Assembly (NCBI GenBank): GCA_009738435.1
Contig: CP046522.1
Span: 3,255,249-3,319,248 of the forward strand
Direction of reading: 5' to 3'
Source of the DNA: Clostridium bovifaecis
Lineage (GTDB): Bacteria; Bacillota; Clostridia; Clostridiales; Clostridiaceae
Length of the DNA stretch: 64,000 nt
Under the pieces are notes generated by a model, which saw only the letters and a list, made by a program, of their open reading frames with translations, searched no databases and was not told the origin of the DNA. A program made the translations under genes and the position numbers. Numbering within the stretch: the first letter of the stretch is position 1; every line of letters starts with the position of its first letter. Shown here piece after piece: positions 56,201 through 64,000 of this stretch.

Positions 56201-56305
56201 AAAGTTTAATCTGTTACTCATAAAGTTTATTGACTGGCATTTTTACCTTAATTCTGTTTAATTTTCAAAGACCAATTGTTTTCGCCGTCACTTGACAGCT
56301 TATTT

Positions 56306-56334
56306 AGTATAACAACTTCATTCTTACTTGTCAA
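56306..56334 (-). promoter_or_regulatory. rRNA operon 2 promoter
   Basis: TTGACA, 17 bases and TATACT, identical to the operon 1 promoter. A CTAATC-type hairpin (56350-56430) lies upstream as in operon 1. Similarity to operon 1 ends near 56475; 56476-56620 shows no gene. Confidence 0.85.
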
Positions 56335-56349
56335 CACTTTTTTTCATAA

Positions 56350-56430
56350 CCTCTAATCGCTAATCTCTAGTCTCTAAAAGACAAATTAAAATTTAATTAT
56401 TAGTGATTGGTGATTAGTGACTAGCTACTG
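56350..56430 (-). repeat. Degenerate hairpin upstream of the rRNA operon 2 promoter
   Basis: Counterpart of 23169-23248, same seven-base repeat family. Confidence 0.65.
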
Positions 56431-56620
56431 TTCTTGCTAGTCTCTCGCGACGACATGAACTATCTTATCATAGATACAAAACTTAATATATAGTTCTTTG
56501 GCGTTCTAAATAAATTGCAGCCATATTCCTATATATATCTTATCATATCTTTAAATATATTATATTGATACGCTTGGTACAGTAATTGGAGGCTAAAGAG
56601 AATTTTCAGTTATCTTTTGT

Positions 56621-56818
56621 TTATATTTCTTCATCTCTATGGCTTTTTCTAATCTTCTCTTTTACTATTTTATTATATTCATTTATAACAGCATTGAGCA
56701 TCTTACTCGCAGCAAGCACGTCTGGATCCAGTAAGTCCCCGTCTTTTTCACTTATTAAAGCCTCTAAATTCTTTCTCAACTTATTTATATCATTAATTAG
56801 CTCATTCATTTCAGACAT
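56621..56818 (-). CDS. Spo0E-like small sporulation regulator
   Basis: The ATG at 56818 (GAGGAG eight bases upstream) gives 65 residues. A short two-helix build has LINDINKLRKNLEALISEKD in helix 1 and DPDVLAASKMLNAVINEYNK in helix 2, the layout of Spo0E-type aspartyl-phosphate phosphatases that drain phosphate from Spo0A. The signature normally reads SQELD; here it is SKMLN, with Asn in place of the Asp. Activity may be altered, or this is a divergent paralogue. Confidence 0.7.
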   Translation of the reverse strand: MSEMNELINDINKLRKNLEALISEKDGDLLDPDVLAASKMLNAVINEYNKIVKEKIRKSHRDEEI

Positions 56819-57029
56819 ATTAATGTCTCCTCTCACGGATATATGATATTATCTAACTCTTTTATATAATACCCAAATATATCTAATCAAAAACTTTAAA
56901 TAGAAATGCTATAAGTTCATTCCTTTCATCAGCATCTGTTACATGCATATATTAAAAATTACACATACTAATAATTGATAAAGATTTGTATTTAACAAAA
57001 ATTGATAGGATGTATTGGAGGCATACATA

Positions 57030-57845
57030 ATGATAACTGAATTACTTAATAAAGTAGCTGACATTACTATGAAATCTCAAAAGATTACTCCCGATATAAT
57101 TCTTTTGGAATTTACTGTAGTCAATGCCTGTATCCTTTGTGAAGGAAATGAATGGTTTCTCGTTGACACGGGACTAGAAAGCTCAGCGGAGTTTATCATA
57201 GAAACAGCTGAGAAATATTTCAAGAAAAATTCTCAACCTAAAGCAATTATTTTAACTCACGGTCACTTCGATCATATAGGGTCAGTTATTCAGCTTGTTG
57301 ATAAGTGGAAAGTTCCTGTATATGCTCATGAATTAGAAATGCCTTACTTAACAGGTAAAAAGGACTATGCTGCTGGAGATTCAACAGTAGATGGTGGATT
57401 AGTAGCAGAAATGTCTCCAGCCTTTCCTCACAATAGCATTAATCTCGGAAACAGTATTCACCCACTTCCATCCGATGGTAGTATTCCCGCCATTACCGAG
57501 TGGCGTTGGATTCATACTCCAGGACATACTCCTGGTCATATTTCTTTATTTAGAGATAAGGATAAAGTTCTTATTGTTGGAGATGCATTTACGACAGTAA
57601 AACAGGAATCACTATTATCTGTATTAACACAGAGAAAAAAAGTGAGTGGACCTCCTGCATATCTTACTACAGATTGGAAAGCTGCTGAAACTTCTGTAAA
57701 AGCTTTAGCAACATTAGAGCCATCATTAATTATACCTAGCCATGGAATACCTATGAGAGGTAAAGAATTGAATATCTACTTAGGAAACTTAGCTAGTCAT
57801 TTTGAGGATATCGCAGTGCCAGAACATGGCCGCTTTGTTGAATAA
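57030..57845 (+). CDS. Metallo-beta-lactamase-fold hydrolase
   Basis: The ATG at 57030 has TTGGAGG eight bases upstream. The 271-residue enzyme has the metal motif THGHFDHIG near 78, FLVDTGLESSAEF near 38, WIHTPGHTPGHISLFRDKD near 162 (third His), LIVGDAFTTV (bridging Asp) and IPSHGIPMRG near 246. This is the MBL/glyoxalase II-like branch. No partner gene suggests a substrate. Monocistronic with a terminator behind it. Confidence 0.9.
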   Translation: MITELLNKVADITMKSQKITPDIILLEFTVVNACILCEGNEWFLVDTGLESSAEFIIETAEKYFKKNSQPKAIILTHGHFDHIGSVIQLVDKWKVPVYAHELEMPYLTGKKDYAAGDSTVDGGLVAEMSPAFPHNSINLGNSIHPLPSDGSIPAITEWRWIHTPGHTPGHISLFRDKDKVLIVGDAFTTVKQESLLSVLTQRKKVSGPPAYLTTDWKAAETSVKALATLEPSLIIPSHGIPMRGKELNIYLGNLASHFEDIAVPEHGRFVE

Positions 57846-57860
57846 AACAATGAATAAGCA

Positions 57861-57906
57861 AATAGGTGCTGAGAAAAGTTATACACTATTTTTTTCAGCA
57901 CCTATT
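57861..57906. terminator. Terminator between the MBL and hemerythrin genes
   Basis: A 12-bp perfect stem (AATAGGTGCTGA and its complement) with A/T-rich loop shoulders, between convergent genes. Confidence 0.8.
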
Positions 57907-57914
57907 GAACATTT

Positions 57915-58313
57915 TTATTCAGATTTGTGTTTATATTCTCTATCTTTTACTAATATATGCTCATCTATCCACACATATATAAATTCCAATAGCTCTTTTA
58001 TATATTGATCTTGATTATGGTCTATATGATTAAAATCAATGTCGTTGAATTTCTTAATAAAACTATCATGCTCTATCTTATGAGATAAAAACTTTCTATA
58101 TCCTATCTTTAGCAAATATTCTTCTTCAGACTTAAAGTGAAATAATGTATAGTCCTTTAGTTCTTCTATAATTTCCATTATCTTATTATACTTATCAATG
58201 TAGAGTTCATTAATAAGAAGCTCATAGGCTCTATTAGCAATTTCAAATAGCTTTTTATGTTGTTCATCTAATACTTTTACTCCTGTTTCATATTCACTTT
58301 TCCACTTAAACAT
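57915..58313 (-). CDS. Bacteriohemerythrin
   Basis: This 132-residue four-helix protein has the full set of di-iron ligands: VLDEQHKKLFEI near 15-25, LFHFKSEEEYL near 55, HKIEHDSFIKK near 73 and WIDEHILVKDREY near 112. It binds O2 or NO reversibly. It is the last of three same-strand genes (chemoreceptor, GGDEF-EAL protein, hemerythrin) that may share the c-di-GMP riboswitch transcript. An oxygen-sensing or delivery role beside signalling proteins is inference. Confidence 0.92.
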   Translation of the reverse strand: MFKWKSEYETGVKVLDEQHKKLFEIANRAYELLINELYIDKYNKIMEIIEELKDYTLFHFKSEEEYLLKIGYRKFLSHKIEHDSFIKKFNDIDFNHIDHNQDQYIKELLEFIYVWIDEHILVKDREYKHKSE

Positions 58314-58436
58314 AAGTTACTCCCATCCCCTTATAATTATAAAAATTCATTATAGTCCTACTATATTTTATAACTTTTTAGACGAGTTTCCTATATTAAG
58401 TTTTTTATTTTCTATTAAAGTAAATGTCTATGCTAT

Positions 58437-59828
58437 CTAATTAAACTTAAATGAAGCTTTGACTAACTTGTTTACTTCTTCTTTGCATAAAGGTTTACTT
58501 AACAGATATCCTTGTCCGCTGTCACAATAGTGTTTTTTTAGGTATTTCAGTTGTTCTCTTGTCTCTATTCCCTCAGCAACTACTTTGTATTTTAAATCAT
58601 GGGCTAAAGATAGCATATATTTAACAATCATTGTATCTTTACTATTTTCTACAATAGAATCAATAAAGCTTCTGTCTAACTTAATAATATCAATAGGTAG
58701 TTTTTTCAAATGAGTAAGCGACGAATATCCCGTTCCAAAATCATCTAAAGCAATTTTTAACCCTTTCTTTTTCAACCTATTCAGCCGTTCGATTACCGGC
58801 TCAACATTAGAAATAATTGCTGTTTCAGTTATTTCTAGCGTTACCTTTGAGTAATCCACATTAAAAGATAAAATTAAATCTTCTATTTGTTGAAAGTTCA
58901 CTTTACTAGTTAATGTTTTACTAGATAAATTAATAGATAGTTCAAGATGATTAAGACCTTGCTCTTCCCATTGTTTCTTTTGTTGTAAGGCATTTTTTAT
59001 TATCCACCGTTCTATACTATAAATTTGTCCAGTTTCTTCTGCCAGCGGAATAAATTCCATCGGAGGAATAAATCCTTCTTTGGGATGAATCCATCTAACT
59101 AAGGCTTCTACACCTATTATTTCGCCAGTGTTAAGCTTAAATTGTGGTTGATAATAAAGCTTAAATTCTTCGTTTTCTATGCCAGATTGTATTTTATGCG
59201 CCATCTGTATATGCCATAAATTATTTTCTGAAAGTTCCTTTTTATAAAATAAAACCTTATCTTTCCCTTCTCGTTTTGCGGCATACATAGCTATATCGGC
59301 ATTTTTGAATAATGTGGTTATGTTATCACCGTTATCAGGATATATAACAACTCCTATGCTCATTGAAACAAAGAACTGATACTTATTAACAGACCATGTT
59401 TTGCTAGTATTATGCTTTATCCGCTCTATTTTTTCTAACAATAATTCATTTGATTGTATATCACTGAAAATAATTGCAAATTCGTCTCCCCCTAACCGTG
59501 CCACTAAGTTAGGAGCTTCAATTTCAGCATTTAGGTTGTTTGCTATATACTTTAGAAACTCATCTCCTACTTTATGTCCTAATGTATCATTAATATACTT
59601 AAAATTATCAATGTCTATATAAGTAATTGCAAACTTGTCTTTCTTTTCTTTCTTATCAATAAGTTTGTTTATCTCGTTTTTGAGCATAGCATAATTAGGT
59701 AATCCAGTCAGCGCGTCATAAAAAGTCATATACTTGAATTCTTCTTTATATTTTCTTATCTCCGTAATATAGGATATATCACTCCTGTCCTTTTGAGTTT
59801 TATCTACGTTAAAATCTTTTATCATCAT
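58437..59828 (-). CDS. GGDEF-EAL cyclic-di-GMP synthase/phosphodiesterase
   Basis: This 463-residue protein has no membrane helix or recognisable sensor, only a short N-terminal helix. The GGDEF domain (about 35-195) is DALTGLPNYAML to ARLGGDEFAIIF, with an intact GGDEF. The four residues where an RxxD inhibitory site would lie read EAPN, so product inhibition is not expected. The EAL domain (about 215-455) keeps EALVRW, SINLSS, LEITETA, DDFGTGYSSL, IIKLDRSF, AEGIET and DSGQGYLLSKPL, all catalytic and Mg-binding positions. Both activities look possible. It lies 124 bases after the chemoreceptor gene with no terminator seen between, so it may be cotranscribed under the c-di-GMP riboswitch. Confidence 0.93.
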   Translation of the reverse strand: MMIKDFNVDKTQKDRSDISYITEIRKYKEEFKYMTFYDALTGLPNYAMLKNEINKLIDKKEKKDKFAITYIDIDNFKYINDTLGHKVGDEFLKYIANNLNAEIEAPNLVARLGGDEFAIIFSDIQSNELLLEKIERIKHNTSKTWSVNKYQFFVSMSIGVVIYPDNGDNITTLFKNADIAMYAAKREGKDKVLFYKKELSENNLWHIQMAHKIQSGIENEEFKLYYQPQFKLNTGEIIGVEALVRWIHPKEGFIPPMEFIPLAEETGQIYSIERWIIKNALQQKKQWEEQGLNHLELSINLSSKTLTSKVNFQQIEDLILSFNVDYSKVTLEITETAIISNVEPVIERLNRLKKKGLKIALDDFGTGYSSLTHLKKLPIDIIKLDRSFIDSIVENSKDTMIVKYMLSLAHDLKYKVVAEGIETREQLKYLKKHYCDSGQGYLLSKPLCKEEVNKLVKASFKFN

Positions 59829-59952
59829 TTATCCACCCTGCACATTTATCTCTTTAACTAGATGACTGTTTTTTAAATTTTTAGCTATTAAAGTTACACA
59901 TACTATACTTTAATGTCAGTATTTAAATACCTAATCGCCAGTATTATCTAAA

Positions 59953-61941
59953 TTAGAATTTAAACTTCATAATAATTGACTGCAACTTCTGTGCTAAATC
60001 TGCTAATCCTTCACTTGAACCTGCAATTTCCTCCATGGAAGCAGCTTGTTCCTCCATAGAAGCTGTTGCCTGTTGAGTTGCCGCAGCATTTTCTTCAGCA
60101 ATAGTAGAAAGATTTTTCAAAGCATTTAGTATCTCGTTTTTCATCCTTTCCATTTTTTCTCCTGAAGTGTTTAATTGTTCTACTACTTTTTCTGCTTCAT
60201 TTATTGCTTTTGCAATTGATATATATTTGTCCTTATTATTAGTTACACTATTCGTCTGCTCTTTAGATATAGCCGAAACCTTTTCCATGATATTTACAGC
60301 TTCTTGGGAATTACTTTGCAATTCATTCACCATTCTATCAATAACCTTTGTAGAGGTTGAAGATTGCTCAGCTAATTTTCTAATTTCTTCCGCAACTACT
60401 GCAAATCCTTTTCCTGCTTCGCCTGCCCTTGCTGCCTCTATAGCAGCATTTAATGCTAATAAATTAGTTTGTTCTGCTATAGAAGCAATTACATTACTAG
60501 CTTGCCCAATTTCATTAGAGCTATCATTTGTTTTTAATATAACTTTATAAATTTCTTTTGTTGCACTATTGCTTTCTTCTGTTATTTTGGATAGATTCTC
60601 AATTTCTTTTAATCCTTCATCAATAACTTCCGTCACTTTGCTTGAAGCAGCATTTAAGTCCATCATATTATTTGCATCTTTCTCAATAGTCTCTCCTAAT
60701 AAAGCAGCTTTAAAAGAACCTTCTTCTGTATTTCGCGCCTGCTCAGATGCTCCCCTCGCTATTTCTTCCACTGTTTTTGATACCTCCTCTGCAGCGGTAG
60801 CAGATTGTTCGGAAGTGGCCATTAGTTCTTCTGAAGCAGCAGTCACTTGCTCAGAAGCATTACTAATCTCATTAATAATCTCTCTAATAGCATTGGTTAT
60901 ATTTTGTAGAGCTTTTGATAGAGTGCCAATTTCGTCTTTATTTCTTAGAAGTTTTTCTGGAACATCCTCTGTAATGTCCAAACTCGCAATTTTTTCTGAA
61001 TGTTGTATTGTCTTAATAATAGGTTTTATGATTGAGCTCCCAATTAAGTACGTAATGACAATGCTTCCAATCAAAATAACAATTATTACAATTAGAACGG
61101 TCTTTTGTAATTCCGGTATTGCTGATAATACCTCTTTTTCATTAGCTGTAACAATGAGTATCCAATCAGTCCCTGTAACAGGTGCATAGCCGGCATATAA
61201 ATCATTGTCTTGAAATGAATATTTGCTTACTCCTGCTTTCTCCTTCAATACTTTTTCTAGTAATGTTGCTACAGACTTTTGATTTATATCCTTTTTCGCC
61301 TCCTCAATAGGATTATATTGCTTTAATACCATTTCTCTATCAGGATGTGCAATTACTGTTCCTTTTCCATTAATCATATAGGCATATCCGCTTTCTCCAT
61401 AGCCGGTATCATCTATCACATTACTTAAAGCATTTGCATCTCTACGTCCTACTAAAACTCCTACTATTTTTCCGTCTCTTTCTATAGGAGCCGCATACAT
61501 TAAAACGAGCTGGTTCGTTACCTTGCTAATCAACGGATTAGATACACAGCTCTCACCACTCAAGGCCTTTTTTACATAATCTCTATCTCCTAATTGACTT
61601 ATTGTTCCATTAGAATAGTAAGCAATACCATTGGTTTGTACAACAGCAATATCAATAAAGCCCGTTTTCTTTAATTGCTTCTTTAATATAGGTTGCTGTG
61701 TCTTCCAATCCATGCCTTGAATATCTTCTCTATATGCTAACATCTCCAAAGCTCTTTTTTCAGTTTCAACTCTACTCTCGGTTACCCGAACGCCTTCAAA
61801 AACTAATGAACTAAGAGCTTTCTCTGCCTCTTTAGTAATAGTCTTACTAGATTTTTGTAAAGACATAACCCCTATAGTAATAGATGATGCTAAAATTAAG
61901 ATAGAAAAATACATAATTAATTTCGTCTTAATACTTCTCAT
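59953..61941 (-). CDS. Methyl-accepting chemotaxis protein (dCache sensor)
   Basis: This 662-residue receptor has membrane helix 1 at about 8-28, an extracellular dCache domain (about 35-275; [20 protein letters not shown] and [20 protein letters not shown]), helix 2 near 280-302 ([19 protein letters not shown]), HAMP, and a long cytoplasmic coiled coil. The signalling tip reads [20 protein letters not shown], then [20 protein letters not shown]. Ligands are often amino or carboxylic acids. AAGGAG precedes the ATG. Its leader contains a class I c-di-GMP riboswitch, so its synthesis falls when c-di-GMP is high. Confidence 0.95.
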   Translation of the reverse strand: MRSIKTKLIMYFSILILASSITIGVMSLQKSSKTITKEAEKALSSLVFEGVRVTESRVETEKRALEMLAYREDIQGMDWKTQQPILKKQLKKTGFIDIAVVQTNGIAYYSNGTISQLGDRDYVKKALSGESCVSNPLISKVTNQLVLMYAAPIERDGKIVGVLVGRRDANALSNVIDDTGYGESGYAYMINGKGTVIAHPDREMVLKQYNPIEEAKKDINQKSVATLLEKVLKEKAGVSKYSFQDNDLYAGYAPVTGTDWILIVTANEKEVLSAIPELQKTVLIVIIVILIGSIVITYLIGSSIIKPIIKTIQHSEKIASLDITEDVPEKLLRNKDEIGTLSKALQNITNAIREIINEISNASEQVTAASEELMATSEQSATAAEEVSKTVEEIARGASEQARNTEEGSFKAALLGETIEKDANNMMDLNAASSKVTEVIDEGLKEIENLSKITEESNSATKEIYKVILKTNDSSNEIGQASNVIASIAEQTNLLALNAAIEAARAGEAGKGFAVVAEEIRKLAEQSSTSTKVIDRMVNELQSNSQEAVNIMEKVSAISKEQTNSVTNNKDKYISIAKAINEAEKVVEQLNTSGEKMERMKNEILNALKNLSTIAEENAAATQQATASMEEQAASMEEIAGSSEGLADLAQKLQSIIMKFKF

Positions 61942-62119
61942 TTAGATTCTCCTTTTTTTTATTTTGTATTTGATGTGGAATAGTTTAACTACCTACTATT
62001 TTAATACGGTATCTTATCTCACCTTGTTTTTTGGGTTTATTTACCTTTTTATCCTATCACAGACCTAATTTATAAATTCCATAAATAAATGATCCCGTAT
62101 TTATAAAATATATCCAAGT

Positions 62120-62143
62120 AAAAAGGTAACCTTAAGGTTACCT
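62120..62143 (-). terminator. c-di-GMP riboswitch terminator
   Basis: On the minus strand, a perfect 20-base palindrome (AGGTAACCTTAAGGTTACCT) is followed by T. Its 5' half can instead pair with GGGTTACCT at the 3' edge of the aptamer (62177-62169), giving a terminator/antiterminator choice. Confidence 0.85.
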
Positions 62144-62168
62144 AATTGCTAAAAAGTATAATATTAAT

Positions 62169-62251
62169 AGGTAACCCGGCTATCATATTCTTTAAGGAAC
62201 TTAGACCCGTAGCTTTGCGTCCTTACCTTTCAATAAGTTTGCCTTTACTAA
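62169..62251 (-). ncRNA. Cyclic-di-GMP-I (GEMM-I) riboswitch
   Basis: The minus strand shows the GEMM-I core: GGCAAAC, a GAAA loop, AGGACGCAAAGC (the GNRA-receptor and ligand-contact block), GGTCTAA and GCCGGGTTACC. With the downstream palindromic terminator I infer an OFF switch: ligand holds the 3' strand in P1 and frees the terminator arm. It lies upstream of the chemoreceptor gene. Confidence 0.92.
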
Positions 62252-62277
62252 ATTTTAAACCCAATACATAAAATCTC

Positions 62278-62307
62278 ATGTAACAATATACTTAAAATGT
62301 TACTTAA
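62278..62307 (+). repeat. Left 30-bp inverted repeat, candidate recombination site
   Basis: These 30 bases recur exactly, inverted, at 63096-63125. The repeat is itself a dyad: ATGTAACAATA on one side and, inverted, AAGTAACATTT on the other, sharing GTAACA about 12 bases apart. This is the two-arm layout of tyrosine-recombinase core sites. Confidence 0.9.
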
Positions 62308-62333
62308 GTATAAGCCTAGAATACTTGAATTTA
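62307..62333 (-). promoter_or_regulatory. Candidate promoter for the riboswitch leader, inside the inverted-repeat segment
   Basis: Read leftward, a -10 box TATACT (62312-62307) touches the left repeat but has no good -35. Alternatively TAAA (62333-62330), 14 bases, GCTTATAC (62315-62308) resembles a sigma-D flagellar promoter (5 of 8 match in the -10 part), which would suit a chemoreceptor. No better promoter is seen between here and the riboswitch. Confidence 0.35.
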
Positions 62334-62377
62334 TAGGCTATACATATTATATCAAAATAATATTGCTACTTTTTTAA

Positions 62378-62406
62378 TTGAACTTAAATGTATCTTTTTA
62401 TACAAT
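62378..62406 (+). promoter_or_regulatory. Recombinase promoter
   Basis: TTGAAC (62378-62383), 17 bases, TACAAT (62401-62406), about 40 bases ahead of the recombinase ATG. Confidence 0.7.
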
Positions 62407-62444
62407 ATACTAATAAACCTTGTATGAGGAAAGGAAGTATAATC

Positions 62445-63005
62445 ATGACAGTAGAACCAATTAGAGATAAAGTGAAAATCAAACAGATGTACCAATACCT
62501 AAACGGAAAGGATTCCAAGTATGGATTATTATTCAAATTTGGTCTTAACACCGGACTAAGAATTAGCGATATATTACCATTAAAAGTAAAAGACATTTTT
62601 AATAGCACCTGGGAGTTTCGCGACTACTTGGTTTTAAGAGAAAAGAAAACTGGTAAAGAAAAGAAAATCAAATTAAATGCTGCTTTACGTAAAAATATTG
62701 AAAACTACATAAAAATTCAAGATTTATCCTATGAAAATTATCTTTTCCCAAGCAATAAAGGTGACTATATTGGCCGAATCCAAGCCTATCGCGTTCTAAA
62801 GGAAGCTTCAAATGTAATAGGCATTGAAAATTTTGGTACTCATAGTTTGCGTAAGACATGGGGATATTGGACTTATAAAATATCCAGATATAATATTGGC
62901 CTTATAATGGATACTTTCAACCATAGCTCACAGAATATAACACTTCGTTACATTGGAGTAAATCAGGATCAAAAGGACGAATTGTATTCTCTTGTACAGT
63001 TCTAA
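62445..63005 (+). CDS. Core-only tyrosine recombinase (FimB/FimE/RecV-sized)
   Basis: The ATG at 62445 follows AGGAAAGGAAG. The 186-residue protein is almost entirely the catalytic domain: Arg39 in NTGLRISDIL, Lys68 in the beta hairpin REKKTGKEKK, His133 and Arg136 in GTHSLRKTW, His160 in FNHSS and nucleophile Tyr169 in LRYIG; the His-to-Tyr distance of nine is canonical. An N-terminal arm-binding or SAM-like domain is lacking, as in FimB/FimE and clostridial RecV, which invert short segments. It lies inside a segment bounded by 30-bp inverted repeats, so it probably recombines those sites and flips its own gene. The segment is not part of a visible phage or transposon. Confidence 0.92.
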   Translation: MTVEPIRDKVKIKQMYQYLNGKDSKYGLLFKFGLNTGLRISDILPLKVKDIFNSTWEFRDYLVLREKKTGKEKKIKLNAALRKNIENYIKIQDLSYENYLFPSNKGDYIGRIQAYRVLKEASNVIGIENFGTHSLRKTWGYWTYKISRYNIGLIMDTFNHSSQNITLRYIGVNQDQKDELYSLVQF

Positions 63006-63095
63006 TTTCTACATAATTGTGTAATATATCTTACAAAATTTTAATTTTTATGAAGGATTTTCATGGTACGTGTCGAATATTTATTACTATGTGGG

Positions 63096-63125
63096 TTAAG
63101 TAACATTTTAAGTATATTGTTACAT
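63096..63125 (-). repeat. Right 30-bp inverted repeat, candidate recombination site
   Basis: Exact reverse complement of 62278-62307. The identity stops sharply on both sides. Between the recombinase stop and this repeat only a weak hairpin is seen (TTGTGTAA with TTACAAAA near 63018-63040). Confidence 0.9.
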
Positions 63126-63199
63126 TAAAATGTAGACAACCTCTATTTTAGTGTAATTTATATTACTTTATACCTCAACACTCTCAATCTCTACTTTTT

Positions 63200-63230
63200 A
63201 AGGGACTGATCTGTCCCTATTTTTTCTTTT
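63200..63230 (+). terminator. Terminator to the right of the invertible segment
   Basis: AGGGAC, six-base loop, GTCCCT, followed by a long T-rich run. It would stop transcription leaving the segment rightward. Confidence 0.8.
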
Positions 63231-63426
63231 AGATTACTCCACTATAGTTCCCTACACCAGGGTGAACCTTTAGTGGCAGCATTTGTATATATTTTATCTT
63301 AAACTGAGTACCCACCTAAATTCTATTATTATGATTTCACCACAAGTCTATGCGGCAATTTAGATCCCCTGCACAAAAATTCACCTATGGATTCATATCT
63401 AATTTGATTTGAAATTTATCTTCTCT

Positions 63427-63520
63427 TCAGTTAATCTTCTTTTCTAGATACTTTCTTGATAAATATCCTCCTGCAAGAGGGATAACAACGAATAGTATTA
63501 CTGATAAAAATAAAGATATA
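63427..63520 (-). pseudogene. Possible ACR3-type arsenite transporter fragment
   Basis: About 30 codons read ISLFLSVILFVVIPLAGGYL, SRKYLEKKIN and stop, similar in pattern to an internal membrane segment of ACR3/bile-acid-symporter proteins. No start and no continuation are seen. The assignment is weak; the rest of 63231-63566 holds nothing else I can name. Confidence 0.25.
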
Positions 63521-63566
63521 AATTAGTCTGAGTATAAGGCGTACTAATTTATATCTTCACTAACTT

Positions 63567-64000
63567 TTATATAAGTTTCTCCATAATAGTTACATTTATA
63601 AACTTGCCATCAAGAATACCTTGATTTTCATAAGTTCCTACTTCTCTAAACCCTAAAGCTCTGTATAGACTTTTACCTGCCTCATTAGACTCAAAGGTGC
63701 TTAAAACCAACTTGTGAAACTCTTGTTTCTTTGCGGTTTTAAGTACACTACTAAGTAAAATTTTTCCCAAACCTTTACCTCTAATGCTCCTATCTATATA
63801 AATTGAAAGATCACCAACTCCGCTGTAGCAGCATCTTGAATTAAATAGATTTATAGATGCCCATCCTCTAACTATGTTTTCTCTATCTTCTATAACTATA
63901 ACCTTATACCTTTCACCTCTGCTACTGAGCCATTCAAGCATTTCAGTATTATCTCTTAGCCTAGTTTCTAGAGTAGCAACCCTATCCTCGATACCTTGGT
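63567..64000 (-). CDS. GNAT-family N-acetyltransferase (5' end beyond the window)
   Basis: The frame is open to the window edge, so the start lies beyond 64000. Visible: GIEDRVATLETRL at the edge, VRGWASINLFNSR, the acetyl-CoA loop SIRGKGLGKILLSSVLKTA (R-x-x-G-x-G/A), FHKLVLSTFESNEAGKSLYR and ALGFREVGTYENQG. This pattern is that of the phosphinothricin N-acetyltransferase-like branch (Pat/YwnH). It acetylates a small amine with acetyl-CoA; the substrate is unknown. Confidence 0.9.
   Translation of the reverse strand, partial: QGIEDRVATLETRLRDNTEMLEWLSSRGERYKVIVIEDRENIVRGWASINLFNSRCCYSGVGDLSIYIDRSIRGKGLGKILLSSVLKTAKKQEFHKLVLSTFESNEAGKSLYRALGFREVGTYENQGILDGKFINVTIMEKLI

Noticed and set aside
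62445..63005. Recombinase as an integrase of an integrative element or prophage
   Set aside because: No excisionase, relaxase, phage or cargo gene and no tRNA target lie nearby, whereas perfect inverted repeats bound the gene closely.

Overview
The window looks like chromosomal DNA of a low-GC, spore-forming anaerobe, most likely Clostridium sensu stricto. The evidence is AT-rich intergenic DNA, strong GGAGG-type ribosome binding sites, a DUF4317 protein, hybrid cluster protein (Hcp), a Spo0E-like protein, a bacteriohemerythrin and clostridial-type rRNA. No tRNA, CRISPR array or prophage was seen.

Layout. 0-7.5 kb is a decaying zone: a broken short-chain dehydrogenase, a frameshifted GyrI-like gene behind an intact MerR regulator with a textbook MerR-type operator, a DUF4317 gene, an IS256-family relic abutting a truncated M28 peptidase, a DUF89 gene and a broken membrane-protein gene. 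7.8-13.8 kb holds hcp with an FNR/CRP-like site, a small XRE regulator, an intact IS256-family transposase, a secreted acidic protein and an orphan promoter. 13.8-17.8 kb is a methionine operon (hom-metY-metA) under a SAM-I riboswitch. 17.9-23.2 kb and 51.1-56.4 kb are two almost identical rRNA operons in the same orientation, 33.18 kb apart, with unusual long hairpins in their spacers. Between them lie a frameshifted dusA, dihydrofolate reductase, a TtcA-like enzyme, a polar amino-acid ABC transporter, a frameshifted dedA, a P-type ATPase behind a Mn2+ (yybP-ykoY) riboswitch, a branched-chain amino-acid ABC operon (livM frameshifted), a PAS histidine kinase, an FAD-linked oxidase, a SagB-type oxidoreductase, an alkaline phosphatase with an SH3 domain, a MarR/flavodoxin pair and a cadA-cadC metal-efflux pair.

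57.9-63.1 kb is the most interesting block. Read leftward, it contains a 30-bp perfect inverted repeat pair enclosing a 186-residue core-only tyrosine recombinase, then a class I cyclic-di-GMP riboswitch, a chemotaxis receptor, a GGDEF-EAL protein and a bacteriohemerythrin. Each repeat has the two-arm dyad layout of a tyrosine-recombinase core site. The only promoter-like sequence I could find for the riboswitch leader lies just inside the repeat-bounded segment. I infer a self-contained invertible switch that connects or disconnects a c-di-GMP sensing and signalling operon.

Several conserved genes (gyrI-like, dusA, dedA, livM and others) carry small indels. They could be real pseudogenes or sequencing errors; the sequence alone cannot decide.
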